Positions 27,799 through 37,419 of a stretch of 64,000 nucleotides of DNA are shown in pieces. Every line of letters begins with the position of its first letter. Position 1 is the stretch's first letter. Below the pieces are notes generated by a model. That model saw only the letters and a list, made by a program, of their open reading frames with translations, did no database searches and was not told the origin of the DNA. This stretch comes from Anaerolineae bacterium (GTDB taxonomy: Bacteria; Chloroflexota; Anaerolineae; Promineifilales; Promineifilaceae), in NCBI GenBank assembly GCA_023384415.1, contig JAHDWJ010000015.1, positions 62,001-126,000 of the forward strand. Direction: 5' to 3'. Made by a program: the position numbers and the translations under genes.

Positions 27799-28692
27799 TT
27801 AAAAGACCTCTGTCAGTGCCCCTTTGGTCAACTCAGAGCGCACTTGCCATAAATAAGGGAAGCACCGCTTTACCGTTGTCTTTTGTAAATAGCCGATGCC
27901 TGTAGAGCCACCAGTGCCCATTTTGTGGCCGATAATCCGCTCCACCACTCGTACATGATGATACCGCCAAAGGTTTAACTGTTCATCTAAATCTACCAGA
28001 GACTCACTTAATACATAAAGGGGTAAATGTTGGATTGGGTTTTGGTAAATGATTTTGAGGGCAGCCAGAAGCTGCGCGGCCGCGGCCGGATTCTCGGCTA
28101 ACCCGGCAATGGTCACATCATCGGGCAGGTCAAACCCTTCCTGGCGCAGCAGCTCATAATAAGCCGAGCGCAAATCTGGCTCATTGAGCCGTCGCTCCAG
28201 CACCGCCCGCAAATCAGGCCGGTTATTAAACATCCGCAAATACCGCTCATCCTTCAACCCCATAGCAAACTCCACTTCCCGGAACTGCACCGATTGAAAG
28301 CCGCTGGCTGGCTCCAACCGATCCCGAAATTGGAGAAAATCGGCTGGGGTCATTGTTTCTAAGATATGAATTTGCTGCACCAACAGCTTCATAATCTCCC
28401 CTACCCGGTGCAAAAAATGGCGGGCGGGCAAAATCTGCCGCCGCTGCATCAGCCCCAGAGCCTTCTCTACTTCATGGAGAATCAGCTTAAACCACAGTTC
28501 ATACGCCTGATGAATGACGATGAACAGCATCTCATCATGGTGAGGGGGCTGGGATTTCAACGCTTGCAATTGCAGTAGTTCCGGCACTTTCAGGTAATCG
28601 TTATACGTCATATCGGCCGGCCGGTATGGGTTGGCGGCGGTAATTTCGGCAAAGGGATCAAAGCTGGTAGGATCGGCATCGTAGCTGCTCAT
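27799..28692 (-). CDS. kynA: Tryptophan 2,3-dioxygenase
   Basis: 297 residues, a normal length. It has the family sequences MTYNDYLKVPELLQLQ, EMLFIVIHQAYELWFKLILH (haem-pocket region), the SGFQSVQFREVEF motif and the C-terminal GTGGSTGIGYLQ. It opens the indole ring of tryptophan to N-formylkynurenine with a haem cofactor, the first step of the kynurenine pathway. No kynureninase or formamidase is in the window. ATG 28692 with AGAGG upstream is chosen over an earlier in-frame start at 28782. Confidence 0.93.
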   Translation of the reverse strand: MSSYDADPTSFDPFAEITAANPYRPADMTYNDYLKVPELLQLQALKSQPPHHDEMLFIVIHQAYELWFKLILHEVEKALGLMQRRQILPARHFLHRVGEIMKLLVQQIHILETMTPADFLQFRDRLEPASGFQSVQFREVEFAMGLKDERYLRMFNNRPDLRAVLERRLNEPDLRSAYYELLRQEGFDLPDDVTIAGLAENPAAAAQLLAALKIIYQNPIQHLPLYVLSESLVDLDEQLNLWRYHHVRVVERIIGHKMGTGGSTGIGYLQKTTVKRCFPYLWQVRSELTKGALTEVF

Positions 28693-28906
28693 GGGGTTAA
28701 CCTCTTCTGGGAAAATACGGATAAGAAGGAAATGCGGATGTTTGGAATACCCGTCTATTCTAACAGATTCTGCATGGTTCAAGCGATCTTTACAATTTGG
28801 CCGCTGACTGCCGACGGCTGACGGCGGTTAATGTTTAAACCATCCCCGATTTCATATTGCCCCACCTGCCCACTGATCATAGAATCCGTACAGTTCACGC
28901 CTCACC

Positions 28907-29830
28907 ATGTATATCGGCATCCTCTCCCGCAACCCTACCCTTTACAGTACCCGCCGCCTGGCTCAGGCGGCCCGTGATCGGCTGCATCAGGTGCAGTTGG
29001 TGGATACGCTGAATGTGGCGGTGGAGCTAAACCCAGATGTACCTCACCTGACGACGATTTCACGGCAAAAACTGCCCCATTTTGACGCCATTATCCCCAG
29101 AATTGGTAACTCAGTGACCTATTATGGGTTGGCGGTGGTACGTCAGTTTGAGACGCAGGGGGTGGTCACGACAGCCAGTTCCCAGGCGATTGCCCAATCG
29201 CGGGATAAGCTGCACAGCTTGCAAATGATGCGCCAGGCTGGCCTGCCCACCCCTAAAACAATGGCTGTCTCCAGTTTGGTGAGTTTATGGTATGCCATTC
29301 AAGCGGTGGGGGGATTGCCGGTGGTGATGAAGGCGGTACGGGGGACGCAGGGGCACGGGGTATTATTGGTGCGGGAGTTTGCGTCGGCCGCGGCCGCGTT
29401 TGAGAAGCTGCATCAGGGCAAAGAGGCGGTGCTGGTACAGGAATATTTGCCCGAAGCTGAGGGGCGAGACACCCGGATCATTGTGGTGGGTAAACGATGT
29501 GTGGCGGCAATGGAAAGGCAGGCGGCTGCCGGTAATTTTCGCTCTAATTTACACCAGGGGGGGACAGCTCATCCCATCACCCTCAGCCGGGAAACCAGCC
29601 AACTCGCGCTCCAGGTCGCGGCCGCGCACCAACTAGATGTTGCTGGTGTAGATTTAATCCATTCCCGGCGCGGCCCCCTGGTCTTAGAGGTCAATGCTTC
29701 TCCCGGTCTCGAAGGGATCGAAACCGTTACCCAGACCGATGTCGCCACCGCCATCATCACCTTTTTGGAAAAAGAGTACGCCCGCCAACGGGTTAGAAAG
29801 AGAGGGGAGAGGGGGAGATTGAGAGACTGA
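28907..29830 (+). CDS. RimK-like ATP-grasp ligase
   Basis: 307 residues. An N-terminal pre-ATP-grasp domain is followed by the ATP-grasp fold: SRDKLHSLQMMRQAGLPTPK, VVMKAVRGTQGHGV, VQEYLPEAEGRDTRIIVVG, and the metal-binding end VDLIHSRRGPLVLEVNASPG. RimK adds glutamate to ribosomal protein S6; relatives make glutamate-containing peptides or coenzymes (LysX, MptN), so the true acceptor is open. Divergent from kynA with 214 bp between them, which holds the likely promoters for both. Confidence 0.88.
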   Translation: MYIGILSRNPTLYSTRRLAQAARDRLHQVQLVDTLNVAVELNPDVPHLTTISRQKLPHFDAIIPRIGNSVTYYGLAVVRQFETQGVVTTASSQAIAQSRDKLHSLQMMRQAGLPTPKTMAVSSLVSLWYAIQAVGGLPVVMKAVRGTQGHGVLLVREFASAAAAFEKLHQGKEAVLVQEYLPEAEGRDTRIIVVGKRCVAAMERQAAAGNFRSNLHQGGTAHPITLSRETSQLALQVAAAHQLDVAGVDLIHSRRGPLVLEVNASPGLEGIETVTQTDVATAIITFLEKEYARQRVRKRGERGRLRD

Positions 29831-29883
29831 GAGACTGGAAACTGCTCACTGATTACTGCACACTCACCCACTCGCAAACCCGC

Positions 29884-30687
29884 TTACTCGATCACTACCC
29901 CTGTTAAATCCGCGGCCGCTGGATATTGTGGGTTCATCTCGCGCAGGGTGTGAACCAGAATGCGGGCTACGGCCAGGTTGCGGTACCAATTTTGGTTGGC
30001 AGGGATAATATACCAGGGAGCATATTCAGTAGAGCATTGGGTCAACATCTCCTCATAAGCCACCATATAATCAGCCCACTGTTTCCGTTTTTCTAAATCC
30101 TCATGAGAAAATTTCCAGTTTTTACTTGGATCATCCAGCCGTTCCTGGAACCGTTTTTTCTGCTCGTCTGGGGTGATGTGCAGATAAAATTTGCGGATGA
30201 CGGTGCCGCTGTCGTGGAGTAACCGCTCAAACTGGTTGATGAAGGTGTAACGCGGCCGCCACACCACTTCTGGCACCAAATTATCCACCCGCACAATCAA
30301 CACATCCTCATAATGGGAACGGTTAAACACCCCAATCATCCCTTTTCCCGGAACCGCTTTATGAATGTGCCAGAGAAAATCCCGATCTAACTCTTCTTTG
30401 GTTGGGGCCTTAAATGAGGTCACAACCACTCCCTGTGGATTCACCCCCTGGAAAACGGTGCGAATGGTGCCATCCTTCCCCCCGGCATCCATGGCCTGGA
30501 AAACAACCAGCAGTTTTCGCTTGCCTTCACTATAAAGGCGGTGTTGCAGCTCTGCCAGTTCATCCCGCAGCTGATCTAACTCTTGCTGCGCGGCCGCTTT
30601 CCCTCCTTCATAAAACTGCTTGCCATCGGCCGGCACATCCGCTAATTTAACAACCTTTCCTGGTTCAAGACGATGTAAATCGAACAT
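29884..30687 (-). CDS. ppk2: Polyphosphate kinase 2 family protein
   Basis: 267 residues, a single PPK2 domain. Walker A-like VFQAMDAGGKDGTIRTVFQG, Walker B-like FNRSHYEDVLIVRV and the lid region are present. PPK2 enzymes transfer phosphate from polyphosphate to nucleotides; the short N-terminus and GKDGT motif are closest to the class that phosphorylates AMP or ADP, but the class is not certain. Confidence 0.9.
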   Translation of the reverse strand: MFDLHRLEPGKVVKLADVPADGKQFYEGGKAAAQQELDQLRDELAELQHRLYSEGKRKLLVVFQAMDAGGKDGTIRTVFQGVNPQGVVVTSFKAPTKEELDRDFLWHIHKAVPGKGMIGVFNRSHYEDVLIVRVDNLVPEVVWRPRYTFINQFERLLHDSGTVIRKFYLHITPDEQKKRFQERLDDPSKNWKFSHEDLEKRKQWADYMVAYEEMLTQCSTEYAPWYIIPANQNWYRNLAVARILVHTLREMNPQYPAAADLTGVVIE

Positions 30688-30751
30688 AATTCACCTCTGG
30701 AAAAAGGGAAAGAGGGGCAAGGTGGCAAAGGGGCAAGGTAAAATCGTTACC

Positions 30752-30857
30752 TGTAACTCTGCAACTCTGCACCCCTGCCACTCTGCCACTCTGCCACTCT
30801 GCCACTCTGCAACCCTGCACCCCTGCCACTCTGCCACTCTGCCACTCTGCCACTCCG
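30752..30857. repeat. Tandem octamer array (CACTCTGC)n
   Basis: About a dozen direct repeats of an 8-bp unit, CTCTGCCA with variants such as CTCTGCAA and CCCTGCAC, fill the space between two reverse-strand genes, ppk2 and ndh. It is a minisatellite likely to vary in copy number. Confidence 0.85.
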
Positions 30858-30861
30858 CAAC

Positions 30862-32124
30862 TCATTCATCCGTGATCAACCGTGCCCCACGTTTGCGGAA
30901 CAGGTAATCTTGGAACCATTCAAACAGCACTTTCACTTTGTTATCAAACTCAATCAGGTAGGCAATGTGGATAAAAACCCAGATGAGCCAGGCCAGGTAG
31001 CCGCTAAAGCGGAGCCAGCCTAAATCAGCCACAGCCGCATTGCGACCAATGACGGCCAGATTACCTTTATCTTTGTAGCGGAACGGCGGCCGCAACCCGG
31101 CTGCTTCTCCCTTTTTTAACCGTTGGGCCACATAATACCCCATCTGCATAGCCACCTGAGCTACCCCAGGCAGTGGTTGGCCGGTTTGATGAGCAAAATG
31201 GGCCAGGTCGCCAATAACAAAAATTTCTGGGTAGTCAGGGAGAGTGAGATCGGGGTTGACTTTGACGCGGCCGCTGCGATCTAGCTCAACCCCTGTTTTT
31301 TCTGCCAACACCCGGCCCAATGGGGATGCCTGCACCCCGGCCGCCCACAAAATGGTACCCACTTCCAGATGTTCCACCTTATCTCCCTGCTGCAACGTGA
31401 CCGTATGCTCGCCAATCTGGGTGACAAGGGTATGGGTACGGACGGTAACACCTAAACGAGTGACGGCTGCGGCCGCTTTGTGGGATAGAGCTGCAGGGTA
31501 ACCAGGCAAAACCCGCTCCCCCCCTTCCAACAGCAAAATCCGTGTCTGCGTCGGGTCAATCTGCTTAAAATCATGGCGCAAAGTACGGTTAGCCAACTCC
31601 CCTAACGCCCCGGCCAACTCCACCCCTGTTGGCCCGGCCCCTACCAGGACAAACGTCTGCCACATTTGCCGTCGGACTGGATCTGGTTCCCGCTCCGCTC
31701 GCTCAAACGCCGTAAACACCCGCCGCCGAATCTCCAGAGCGTCCTCAATCGTTTTTAAGCCGGGTGCGCTGCGCTCCCATTCATCTCGGCCAAAATAGCT
31801 GTGGCGCACCCCCGTCGCCACCACCAGCACATCATACGGCAGCACCCCATCCATCAAAATCACCTGGCGGCTTTGTGGGTCAATATCCACCACTTCCCCT
31901 TGCACTACCCAGGTGTTTTTCTGCCGGCCCACCACCCCCCGCAGCGGCGAAGCAATATCCCCTGGGGACAACCCCCCAGTGGCGACCTGGTACAGGAGTG
32001 GTTGGAACAGGTGGAAATTCCGTTTATCTACCAACGTCAGATGCAGCGGCAGCCGCCCCATGGCCTTGGCCGCATACAGCCCCCCAAACCCCCCACCAAT
32101 GATGACAACCTGTTTTGTGTTCAT
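30862..32124 (-). CDS. ndh: Type II NADH dehydrogenase (NDH-2)
   Basis: 420 residues from ATG 32124. It has an N-terminal FAD dinucleotide fold (VVIIGGGFGGLYAAKAMG), HLFQPLLYQVATGGLSPGDI, the NADH-binding fold VLVGAGPTGVELAGALGELA and the FAD end IFVIGDLAHF. The C-terminal amphipathic and hydrophobic stretch (RFSGYLAWLIWVFIHIAYLI) anchors it to the membrane. It oxidises NADH and reduces quinone without pumping protons. Confidence 0.93.
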   Translation of the reverse strand: MNTKQVVIIGGGFGGLYAAKAMGRLPLHLTLVDKRNFHLFQPLLYQVATGGLSPGDIASPLRGVVGRQKNTWVVQGEVVDIDPQSRQVILMDGVLPYDVLVVATGVRHSYFGRDEWERSAPGLKTIEDALEIRRRVFTAFERAEREPDPVRRQMWQTFVLVGAGPTGVELAGALGELANRTLRHDFKQIDPTQTRILLLEGGERVLPGYPAALSHKAAAAVTRLGVTVRTHTLVTQIGEHTVTLQQGDKVEHLEVGTILWAAGVQASPLGRVLAEKTGVELDRSGRVKVNPDLTLPDYPEIFVIGDLAHFAHQTGQPLPGVAQVAMQMGYYVAQRLKKGEAAGLRPPFRYKDKGNLAVIGRNAAVADLGWLRFSGYLAWLIWVFIHIAYLIEFDNKVKVLFEWFQDYLFRKRGARLITDE

Positions 32125-32205
32125 AAGCAGTGTGCGAGTAGGCGAGTTTGCGAGTAAGTAGTCTCCGCGTCCCCTTGTTCCCGCATCTCCACTCTCCCAA
32201 ACCAA

Positions 32206-32240
32206 AAACAGCCCACCCGCCGCAGACGGGTAGGCTGTTT
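32206..32240 (-). terminator. Terminator of the reverse-strand membrane gene
   Basis: A 14-bp stem (32206-32219 with 32227-32240, one wobble pair) gives, on the reverse strand, a hairpin followed by TTTTTGG. It lies just downstream of the gene at 32266-32700 and before ndh. Confidence 0.8.
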
Positions 32241-32265
32241 ATACCAGATTAGCCACCCACCGGCA

Positions 32266-32700
32266 TTAGTTGGCGGGGAAGATGGGGTTCTTGGCTGCAC
32301 CAGGACCGACATATTCGGCACTGCCAAAACCTAATACCAACAGCATAATAGGGCTGAAAAGGATAATAAGAATGGCGTACACCATATCCTTGCCAAAGGA
32401 GAGGGCCAGGTCTATAGCCAACAAGATAGCCGCCACAACATTGAGCAGCGGGATGAAGAATAAAATTATGAACCAGAGTGGCCGGCCGACCAGTTCCAAC
32501 AAAATCACGATGTTATAAATCGGCACAATTGCCGCCCATCCGGGTTTGCCCGCTTTGACAAAAATCTTCCACTGCGCGGCAATTAGCAAGGCAACAAAAA
32601 TCAACATACAACATAAATAGGCCAATGAACCAATCAGGGCAACAGTTGCCCCTTCTTCATTCTGAAATGGGATTGAAGCTAAAGCGATCAAACGATCCAT
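32266..32700 (-). CDS. Small multi-helix membrane protein (DUF5684-like)
   Basis: 144 residues with about four membrane helices. WKIFVKAGKPGWAAIVPIYN and the LLELVGRPLWFIILFFIPLLN stretch match a widespread family of small membrane proteins sometimes annotated as signal-peptidase-associated. No catalytic residues are visible and the function is unknown. It ends in its own terminator and diverges from acetyl-CoA synthetase. Confidence 0.75.
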   Translation of the reverse strand: MDRLIALASIPFQNEEGATVALIGSLAYLCCMLIFVALLIAAQWKIFVKAGKPGWAAIVPIYNIVILLELVGRPLWFIILFFIPLLNVVAAILLAIDLALSFGKDMVYAILIILFSPIMLLVLGFGSAEYVGPGAAKNPIFPAN

Positions 32701-32887
32701 ATTGTTTTCCTCCTTGATTTGTAGATATATTTGACCAGCAAAGCCAATAATCGTAACTACTATCGCTTGATTGGCTGATGAGAGACAAGACTATTATACT
32801 TAAGGTCAGATAAAAAACATCCAATCAAACGTCACCCTCTATCATAATTCATCCTTCATCCTTCATCCCTTCACAAAGGAGCAACCT

Positions 32888-34792
32888 ATGGCTGAGAAAC
32901 AACAGATGGTAGGCGAAGTTTATTACCCGACCCCAGAGGTCATCACTCAGGCCCACATCAAGAATTATGAGGCTGTGTATGCAGAGGCCCAGGCTGATTT
33001 AGCGGCGTTTTGGGGCAAGATCGCGGCCGCGAACTTTGAATGGTTCAAACCATGGGAAACGGTTCTCGATGAGAGCAACGCCCCTTTTTACAAATGGTTC
33101 ACGGGGGCTAAAGTTAATATTGTTCACAACGCTCTGGACCGTCACCAGCGTACCGCCACCCGCAACAAAGCCGCCCTTATCTTCGAGGGAGAAGCCGGCG
33201 ATACCCGCACCTACACCTACCAACAACTTCATTACGAAGTCAGCAAATTTGCCAGCATCCTGCGCTCCATGGGGGTTAAAAAAGGGGATCGGGTCACCAT
33301 TTACATGGGACGCATCCCTGAACTGATGATCGCCATGCTCGCCTGCGCCAAAGTGGGGGCCATGCACTCCGTCGTCTATGGTGGGTTTTCTACCGAAGCC
33401 CTACACGGCCGCATCGAAGACAGCCAATCACGCCTGGTCATCACCTGTGATGGGGCCTGGCTGCGCGGCGAAATCGTCCCCCTCAAAAACATTACTGATG
33501 AGGCGGTAAACCGCTCCCCCGTCGTCGAAAACGTCATCGTGGTTAAACGAACTGGTCAGGATGTTCACATGGAACACGGTCGTGACCATTGGTACCACGA
33601 TTTAATGGCCCTGGACATTGCCAACCCCAATGCTTCCACCGAAGTTATGGATGCTGAAGACCCTCTCTTCATCCTTTACACCTCTGGCACTACCGGCAGA
33701 CCCAAAGCGATTTTACATACCCATGGGGGCTACATGGTCGGCACCGCGACCACCCTCAAATGGGTGTTCGATATCAAACCAGAAGATGTCTGGTGGTGTG
33801 CCGCCGATCCTGGTTGGATCACCGGCCACAGCTACATCGTCTATGCCCCTCTGCTCCTGGGGGCTACCAGCTTCATGTACGAAGGCGCACCCACCCATCC
33901 TTACCCTGACCGGTGGTGGCAGCTTATCGCCAAATATCGCGTCACCATTCTCTACACCGCCCCCACCGCCATTCGCGGCCTCATGCGTTTTGGGGAAGCA
34001 TGGCCGGAAAAACATGATCTCTCCAGCCTGCGTTTGCTTGGCTCCGTCGGGGAGCCGATCAACCCGGAAGCGTGGAAATGGTATTATCGGGTCATCGGCA
34101 AAGAGCGGTGCCCCATCATGGACACCTGGTGGCAAACAGAAACCGGGGCTTTTATGATTACCCCCATGCCGTGTGTTCCCCTCAAACCCGGCTCTGGCAC
34201 CCGCCCCTTCCCTGGGGTGGAGGTGGATGTGGTGGATGAAGATGGCAACTCAGTCAAGGCGAACGAAGAGGGTTTCCTGGTGATTAAAAACCCCTGGCCC
34301 TCCATGCTCCGCACCATTTTGGGCGACCCAGACCGATATGTGCAGCAATATTGGAGCCGCTACAGTGAGCAAGGATGGTATCTCCCAGGAGATAGTGCCC
34401 GCAAAGATGAGGATGGATATATCTGGATTATTGGCCGGATTGATGATGTAATCAAAGTGTCCGGGTACCGGTTGGGCACGGCGGAAATAGAGAGTGCGTT
34501 GGTCAGTCATCCAGCCGTGGCGGAAGCGGCCGCAATCGGCATTCCCGACGAACTCAGAGGCAACATTATCAAAGGGTTTGTCATCCTGCGCCAGGGGTAC
34601 GAACCCAGCGACAAACTTTCACACGAGCTGCGCGACCATGTGGGGCATGAGATGGGGCCAATCGCCAAACCGTCCACCGTAGATTTTGTCACCAGCCTGC
34701 CCAAAACTCGCTCCGGCAAAATCATGCGTCGGGTACTCCGCGCCCAAGTTCTGGGTCAGGATGTGGGGGACACATCTACCCTGGAAGAATAG
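32888..34792 (+). CDS. acsA: Acetyl-CoA synthetase
   Basis: 634 residues; ATG 32888 has AAGGAG 6 nt upstream. AMP-forming acyl-CoA synthetase motifs are intact: LYTSGTTGRPKAILHTHGG, WWCAADPGWITGHSYIVYAP, DTWWQTETGAFMI, DDVIKVSGYRLGTAEIES and the C-terminal Lys motif KTRSGKIMRR that is the usual acetylation switch. It activates acetate to acetyl-CoA. Close in length to bacterial Acs (about 650 residues). Confidence 0.95.
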   Translation: MAEKQQMVGEVYYPTPEVITQAHIKNYEAVYAEAQADLAAFWGKIAAANFEWFKPWETVLDESNAPFYKWFTGAKVNIVHNALDRHQRTATRNKAALIFEGEAGDTRTYTYQQLHYEVSKFASILRSMGVKKGDRVTIYMGRIPELMIAMLACAKVGAMHSVVYGGFSTEALHGRIEDSQSRLVITCDGAWLRGEIVPLKNITDEAVNRSPVVENVIVVKRTGQDVHMEHGRDHWYHDLMALDIANPNASTEVMDAEDPLFILYTSGTTGRPKAILHTHGGYMVGTATTLKWVFDIKPEDVWWCAADPGWITGHSYIVYAPLLLGATSFMYEGAPTHPYPDRWWQLIAKYRVTILYTAPTAIRGLMRFGEAWPEKHDLSSLRLLGSVGEPINPEAWKWYYRVIGKERCPIMDTWWQTETGAFMITPMPCVPLKPGSGTRPFPGVEVDVVDEDGNSVKANEEGFLVIKNPWPSMLRTILGDPDRYVQQYWSRYSEQGWYLPGDSARKDEDGYIWIIGRIDDVIKVSGYRLGTAEIESALVSHPAVAEAAAIGIPDELRGNIIKGFVILRQGYEPSDKLSHELRDHVGHEMGPIAKPSTVDFVTSLPKTRSGKIMRRVLRAQVLGQDVGDTSTLEE

Positions 34793-34948
34793 ACCCTCAA
34801 GCAGCGGGGGAGCCAGTTGGGCCAACGATATGGATTGGCGGTGAGGAAGCGGCTTAAGAGCGGAGTGGTAAGAGAGCTGCCATAGGGCCTGCCCTGAACC
34901 TGCCAAAGGGTTTGTTGGAGACTGAATAGATTCAAGTTTGCCGAAGGC

Positions 34949-35014
34949 TTATCCGCAGATTAAGGTAGATTTTAGAAATTGACCTGGGAAAAATCTATGC
35001 GAATCTGCGGATAA
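34949..35014. repeat. Inverted repeat in the acsA-rsmI gap
   Basis: TTATCCGCAGATT (34949-34961) pairs with AATCTGCGGATAA (35002-35014); inner GTAGATTTT/AAAATCTAT extends the stem. It lies between convergent genes and may work as a bidirectional terminator or be a mobile palindromic repeat. Nothing else is seen in 34793-35068. Confidence 0.6.
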
Positions 35015-35068
35015 AAAGCAAATTTTGGCTGAAGGTATGGAGGTGGAGTCATAGGGGCAGCCAATCTA

Positions 35069-35770
35069 TCAGGTTAATTTGCCAGCAATGACGACGACAT
35101 ACTCCCCCTGTGGTGTTTGGGTTTCTAAATGGGTGATCAGCTCGGAGACGCGGCCGCGAACTATCCCTTCATACAGTTTAGTCAGCTCATTACAGAGGGC
35201 GGCCGGCCGGTCGCCATATATGGCCAGGGCATCGGCTAAAAATTCCTTTAGCCGGTGGGGAGTTTCATAGAAAATAAGCGTGTGGGGGGAATGTTGGTCC
35301 ACGGCCAGCCACCGCTGCCGTTTACCACTTTTGCGCGGGGGGAAGCCACGAAAGGTGAAGGCGTGGGCGGGTAGGCCAGACAAGACGAGAGCCATAACCA
35401 GCGCGGCCGCGCCCGGTATCATCGTCACCGGCACATCCGCTTCAATCGCCCGATGCACCAATGTATACCCAGGATCAGAGATCCCCGGTGTCCCCGCATT
35501 GCTCACCACCGCTACTGACTGCCCCCCCAGCAGCAAATTGATTAAATGCCCCCCCACCTTATTCTCATTATGCTCATGGAAGGCGATTTGTGGCTTCTTG
35601 ATGGCAAAATGTTTGAGCAGAAACCCCGTTTTGCGCGTATCTTCACTGGCTACCACATCTACCTGGCGCAGCGTCTCCAGAGCGCGTAAGCTCATATCTC
35701 CCAGATTGCCAATGGGGGTAGCGACCAGATATAACGTGCCGGGTGATACCAACTTTTCCTGCATGGTCAT
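35069..35770 (-). CDS. rsmI: 16S rRNA 2'-O-ribose C1402 methyltransferase RsmI
   Basis: 233 residues from ATG 35770 (ATG 35773 and 35764 are alternatives; AGG spacing favours the middle one). Signature sequences are [51 protein letters not shown] and [16 protein letters not shown]-dependent tetrapyrrole-methylase-fold enzyme that methylates C1402 in the ribosomal P site together with RsmH. Confidence 0.95.
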   Translation of the reverse strand: MTMQEKLVSPGTLYLVATPIGNLGDMSLRALETLRQVDVVASEDTRKTGFLLKHFAIKKPQIAFHEHNENKVGGHLINLLLGGQSVAVVSNAGTPGISDPGYTLVHRAIEADVPVTMIPGAAALVMALVLSGLPAHAFTFRGFPPRKSGKRQRWLAVDQHSPHTLIFYETPHRLKEFLADALAIYGDRPAALCNELTKLYEGIVRGRVSELITHLETQTPQGEYVVVIAGKLT

Positions 35771-36018
35771 CATCACACCTAAACTTTGCGGATGCTTCTT
35801 ATTGTAGCGTACAATTCCCCGTGCCGGGAATTTGTTTGACCCACAGATGGCCCTGTTTGGTACAGATAGTTCGACAAGCTCACTATCCGGGTACAAATCT
35901 TGACGGATCCTGAATGGGGGTTCATCTGCAAGGATGAAAATCTAATCGCAGTTTGTTTTTATTCCCTATCCGTGTTTCTTTTATCATCGGCTATTTTCAC
36001 AGGAAACACCTATTTTTT

Positions 36019-37419
36019 ATGTCAACTCATCAGCACCACTCGCCCTCTGCTTCCCTAAGCAAAGTCACCAAGCTGGCATTTGGCATAGGTGATTTAGGCC
36101 CGGCCATTGTAGCGGCTATCAATGGGTTTTTCCTCAATGCTTTTTTACTTGAAGTAGCTGGTATTCCCCCGACGTATGCGGCCGCGATCTTCCTTATCGT
36201 CAAAATCTGGGATGCCATCAACGACCCTCTCATTGGCATTCTCACCGACCGCACCCAGACCCGTTGGGGGCGGCGGCGGCCCTGGCTGCTGTTTGGAGCC
36301 GTCCCTTTTGCACTGGCTTACTTTCTTCATTGGCTCGTGCCAGATGTCGGGGTGGGTGGGAAATTTTGGTATTACCTTGTCGTGGCTCTCTTGCTCGATA
36401 CGGCGTATACCGCTGTTAATGTTCCTTACACGGCCATGACTCCTGAATTGAGTGATGATTATGATGAGCGCACCAGCCTCAATGCGTACCGGTTCAGCTT
36501 CTCTATTTTAGGGGGAACCCTGGCTGCCTTTGTCCATACCATTATCATTAGTAGTTACCAGGGGGAAGCGATTGTGCGCGGCTATGCCCTCAGTGCTGGG
36601 ATATGGGCAATGGTGATTGTTATCTCCAATATCATCACCTTTATCTTCACCAAAGAGTCCCATTTTCAAAGCCCACAGGCTGAGGGGCCCGGCTTGTTAG
36701 AAGGGCTGCGGCTGACGTTGCAAAATCGGGCCTTTATCTTTGTCACCATTATTTACCTGCTTTCCTGGCTGGCGATTCAATTTGTGCAAAACAACCTGTT
36801 TCTGTATGTTAAGTATTGGGCCCGCGGTGAAGATCAATTTCAATGGCTGCTGCTTTTGCTTCAATTAGGCAGCTTTGTTTTTGTCTTAATCTGGGCCCGC
36901 CTCAGTGAGCGGTTGGGCAAGCAGACTGTTTATTATTTAGGTACTGCCTTTTGGGTCATGGCCAGCATCCTGATCTATTTTATTCCGGCGGGGGGGGTGC
37001 GTTGGTTATACTTTATTGCCCCCATTGCCAGCATTGGTGTCTCTGTTTGTTATCTCATTCCCTGGAGTATGCTGCCTGATGTGGTGGATCTGGATGAGCT
37101 GGAAACGGGGCAGCGGCGGGAAGGGATTTTTTATGGCTTTTTTGTCTTTTTGCAGAAATTAGGCATTTCTACAGGCATTGCTATCTCAAATTTGATCCTG
37201 GGTTGGGCTGGTTATGTCAAGCCAGAATATGCTGGCGCCCCTGTGCCCCCAGAACAAACGGATGGAGTACTGCTGGCTTTGCGCCTCTTTGTGAGTTTGG
37301 CCCCCATGCTGATTTTACTGGCGAGTTATGTGGCTGTCTGGTTTTATCCCATTACCCGGTTAAAACATCAACAGATTCAAGCGCAGTTGGCCCGCGGCCG
37401 CGCCCAGGATGTTCTCTGA
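36019..37419 (+). CDS. GPH-family (MelB-like) MFS transporter
   Basis: 466 residues with about twelve membrane helices, from ATG 36019. The cation-binding loop sequence IWDAINDPLIGILTDRTQTR followed by WGRRRPW is the signature of glycoside-pentoside-hexuronide:cation symporters, and VPYTAMTPELSDDYDERTSL is the second. The substrate (a sugar or glycoside, with Na+ or H+) cannot be fixed. The stop (37417-37419) overlaps the MurJ start. Confidence 0.88.
   Translation: MSTHQHHSPSASLSKVTKLAFGIGDLGPAIVAAINGFFLNAFLLEVAGIPPTYAAAIFLIVKIWDAINDPLIGILTDRTQTRWGRRRPWLLFGAVPFALAYFLHWLVPDVGVGGKFWYYLVVALLLDTAYTAVNVPYTAMTPELSDDYDERTSLNAYRFSFSILGGTLAAFVHTIIISSYQGEAIVRGYALSAGIWAMVIVISNIITFIFTKESHFQSPQAEGPGLLEGLRLTLQNRAFIFVTIIYLLSWLAIQFVQNNLFLYVKYWARGEDQFQWLLLLLQLGSFVFVLIWARLSERLGKQTVYYLGTAFWVMASILIYFIPAGGVRWLYFIAPIASIGVSVCYLIPWSMLPDVVDLDELETGQRREGIFYGFFVFLQKLGISTGIAISNLILGWAGYVKPEYAGAPVPPEQTDGVLLALRLFVSLAPMLILLASYVAVWFYPITRLKHQQIQAQLARGRAQDVL

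Noticed and set aside
30752..30857. Octamer array considered as CRISPR
   Set aside because: Units are 8 bp with no unique spacers; it is a minisatellite.
35860..35895. GTTCGACAAGCTCACTATCC considered as a tRNA T-arm
   Set aside because: No cloverleaf around it; it looks like a common dispersed palindromic fragment.
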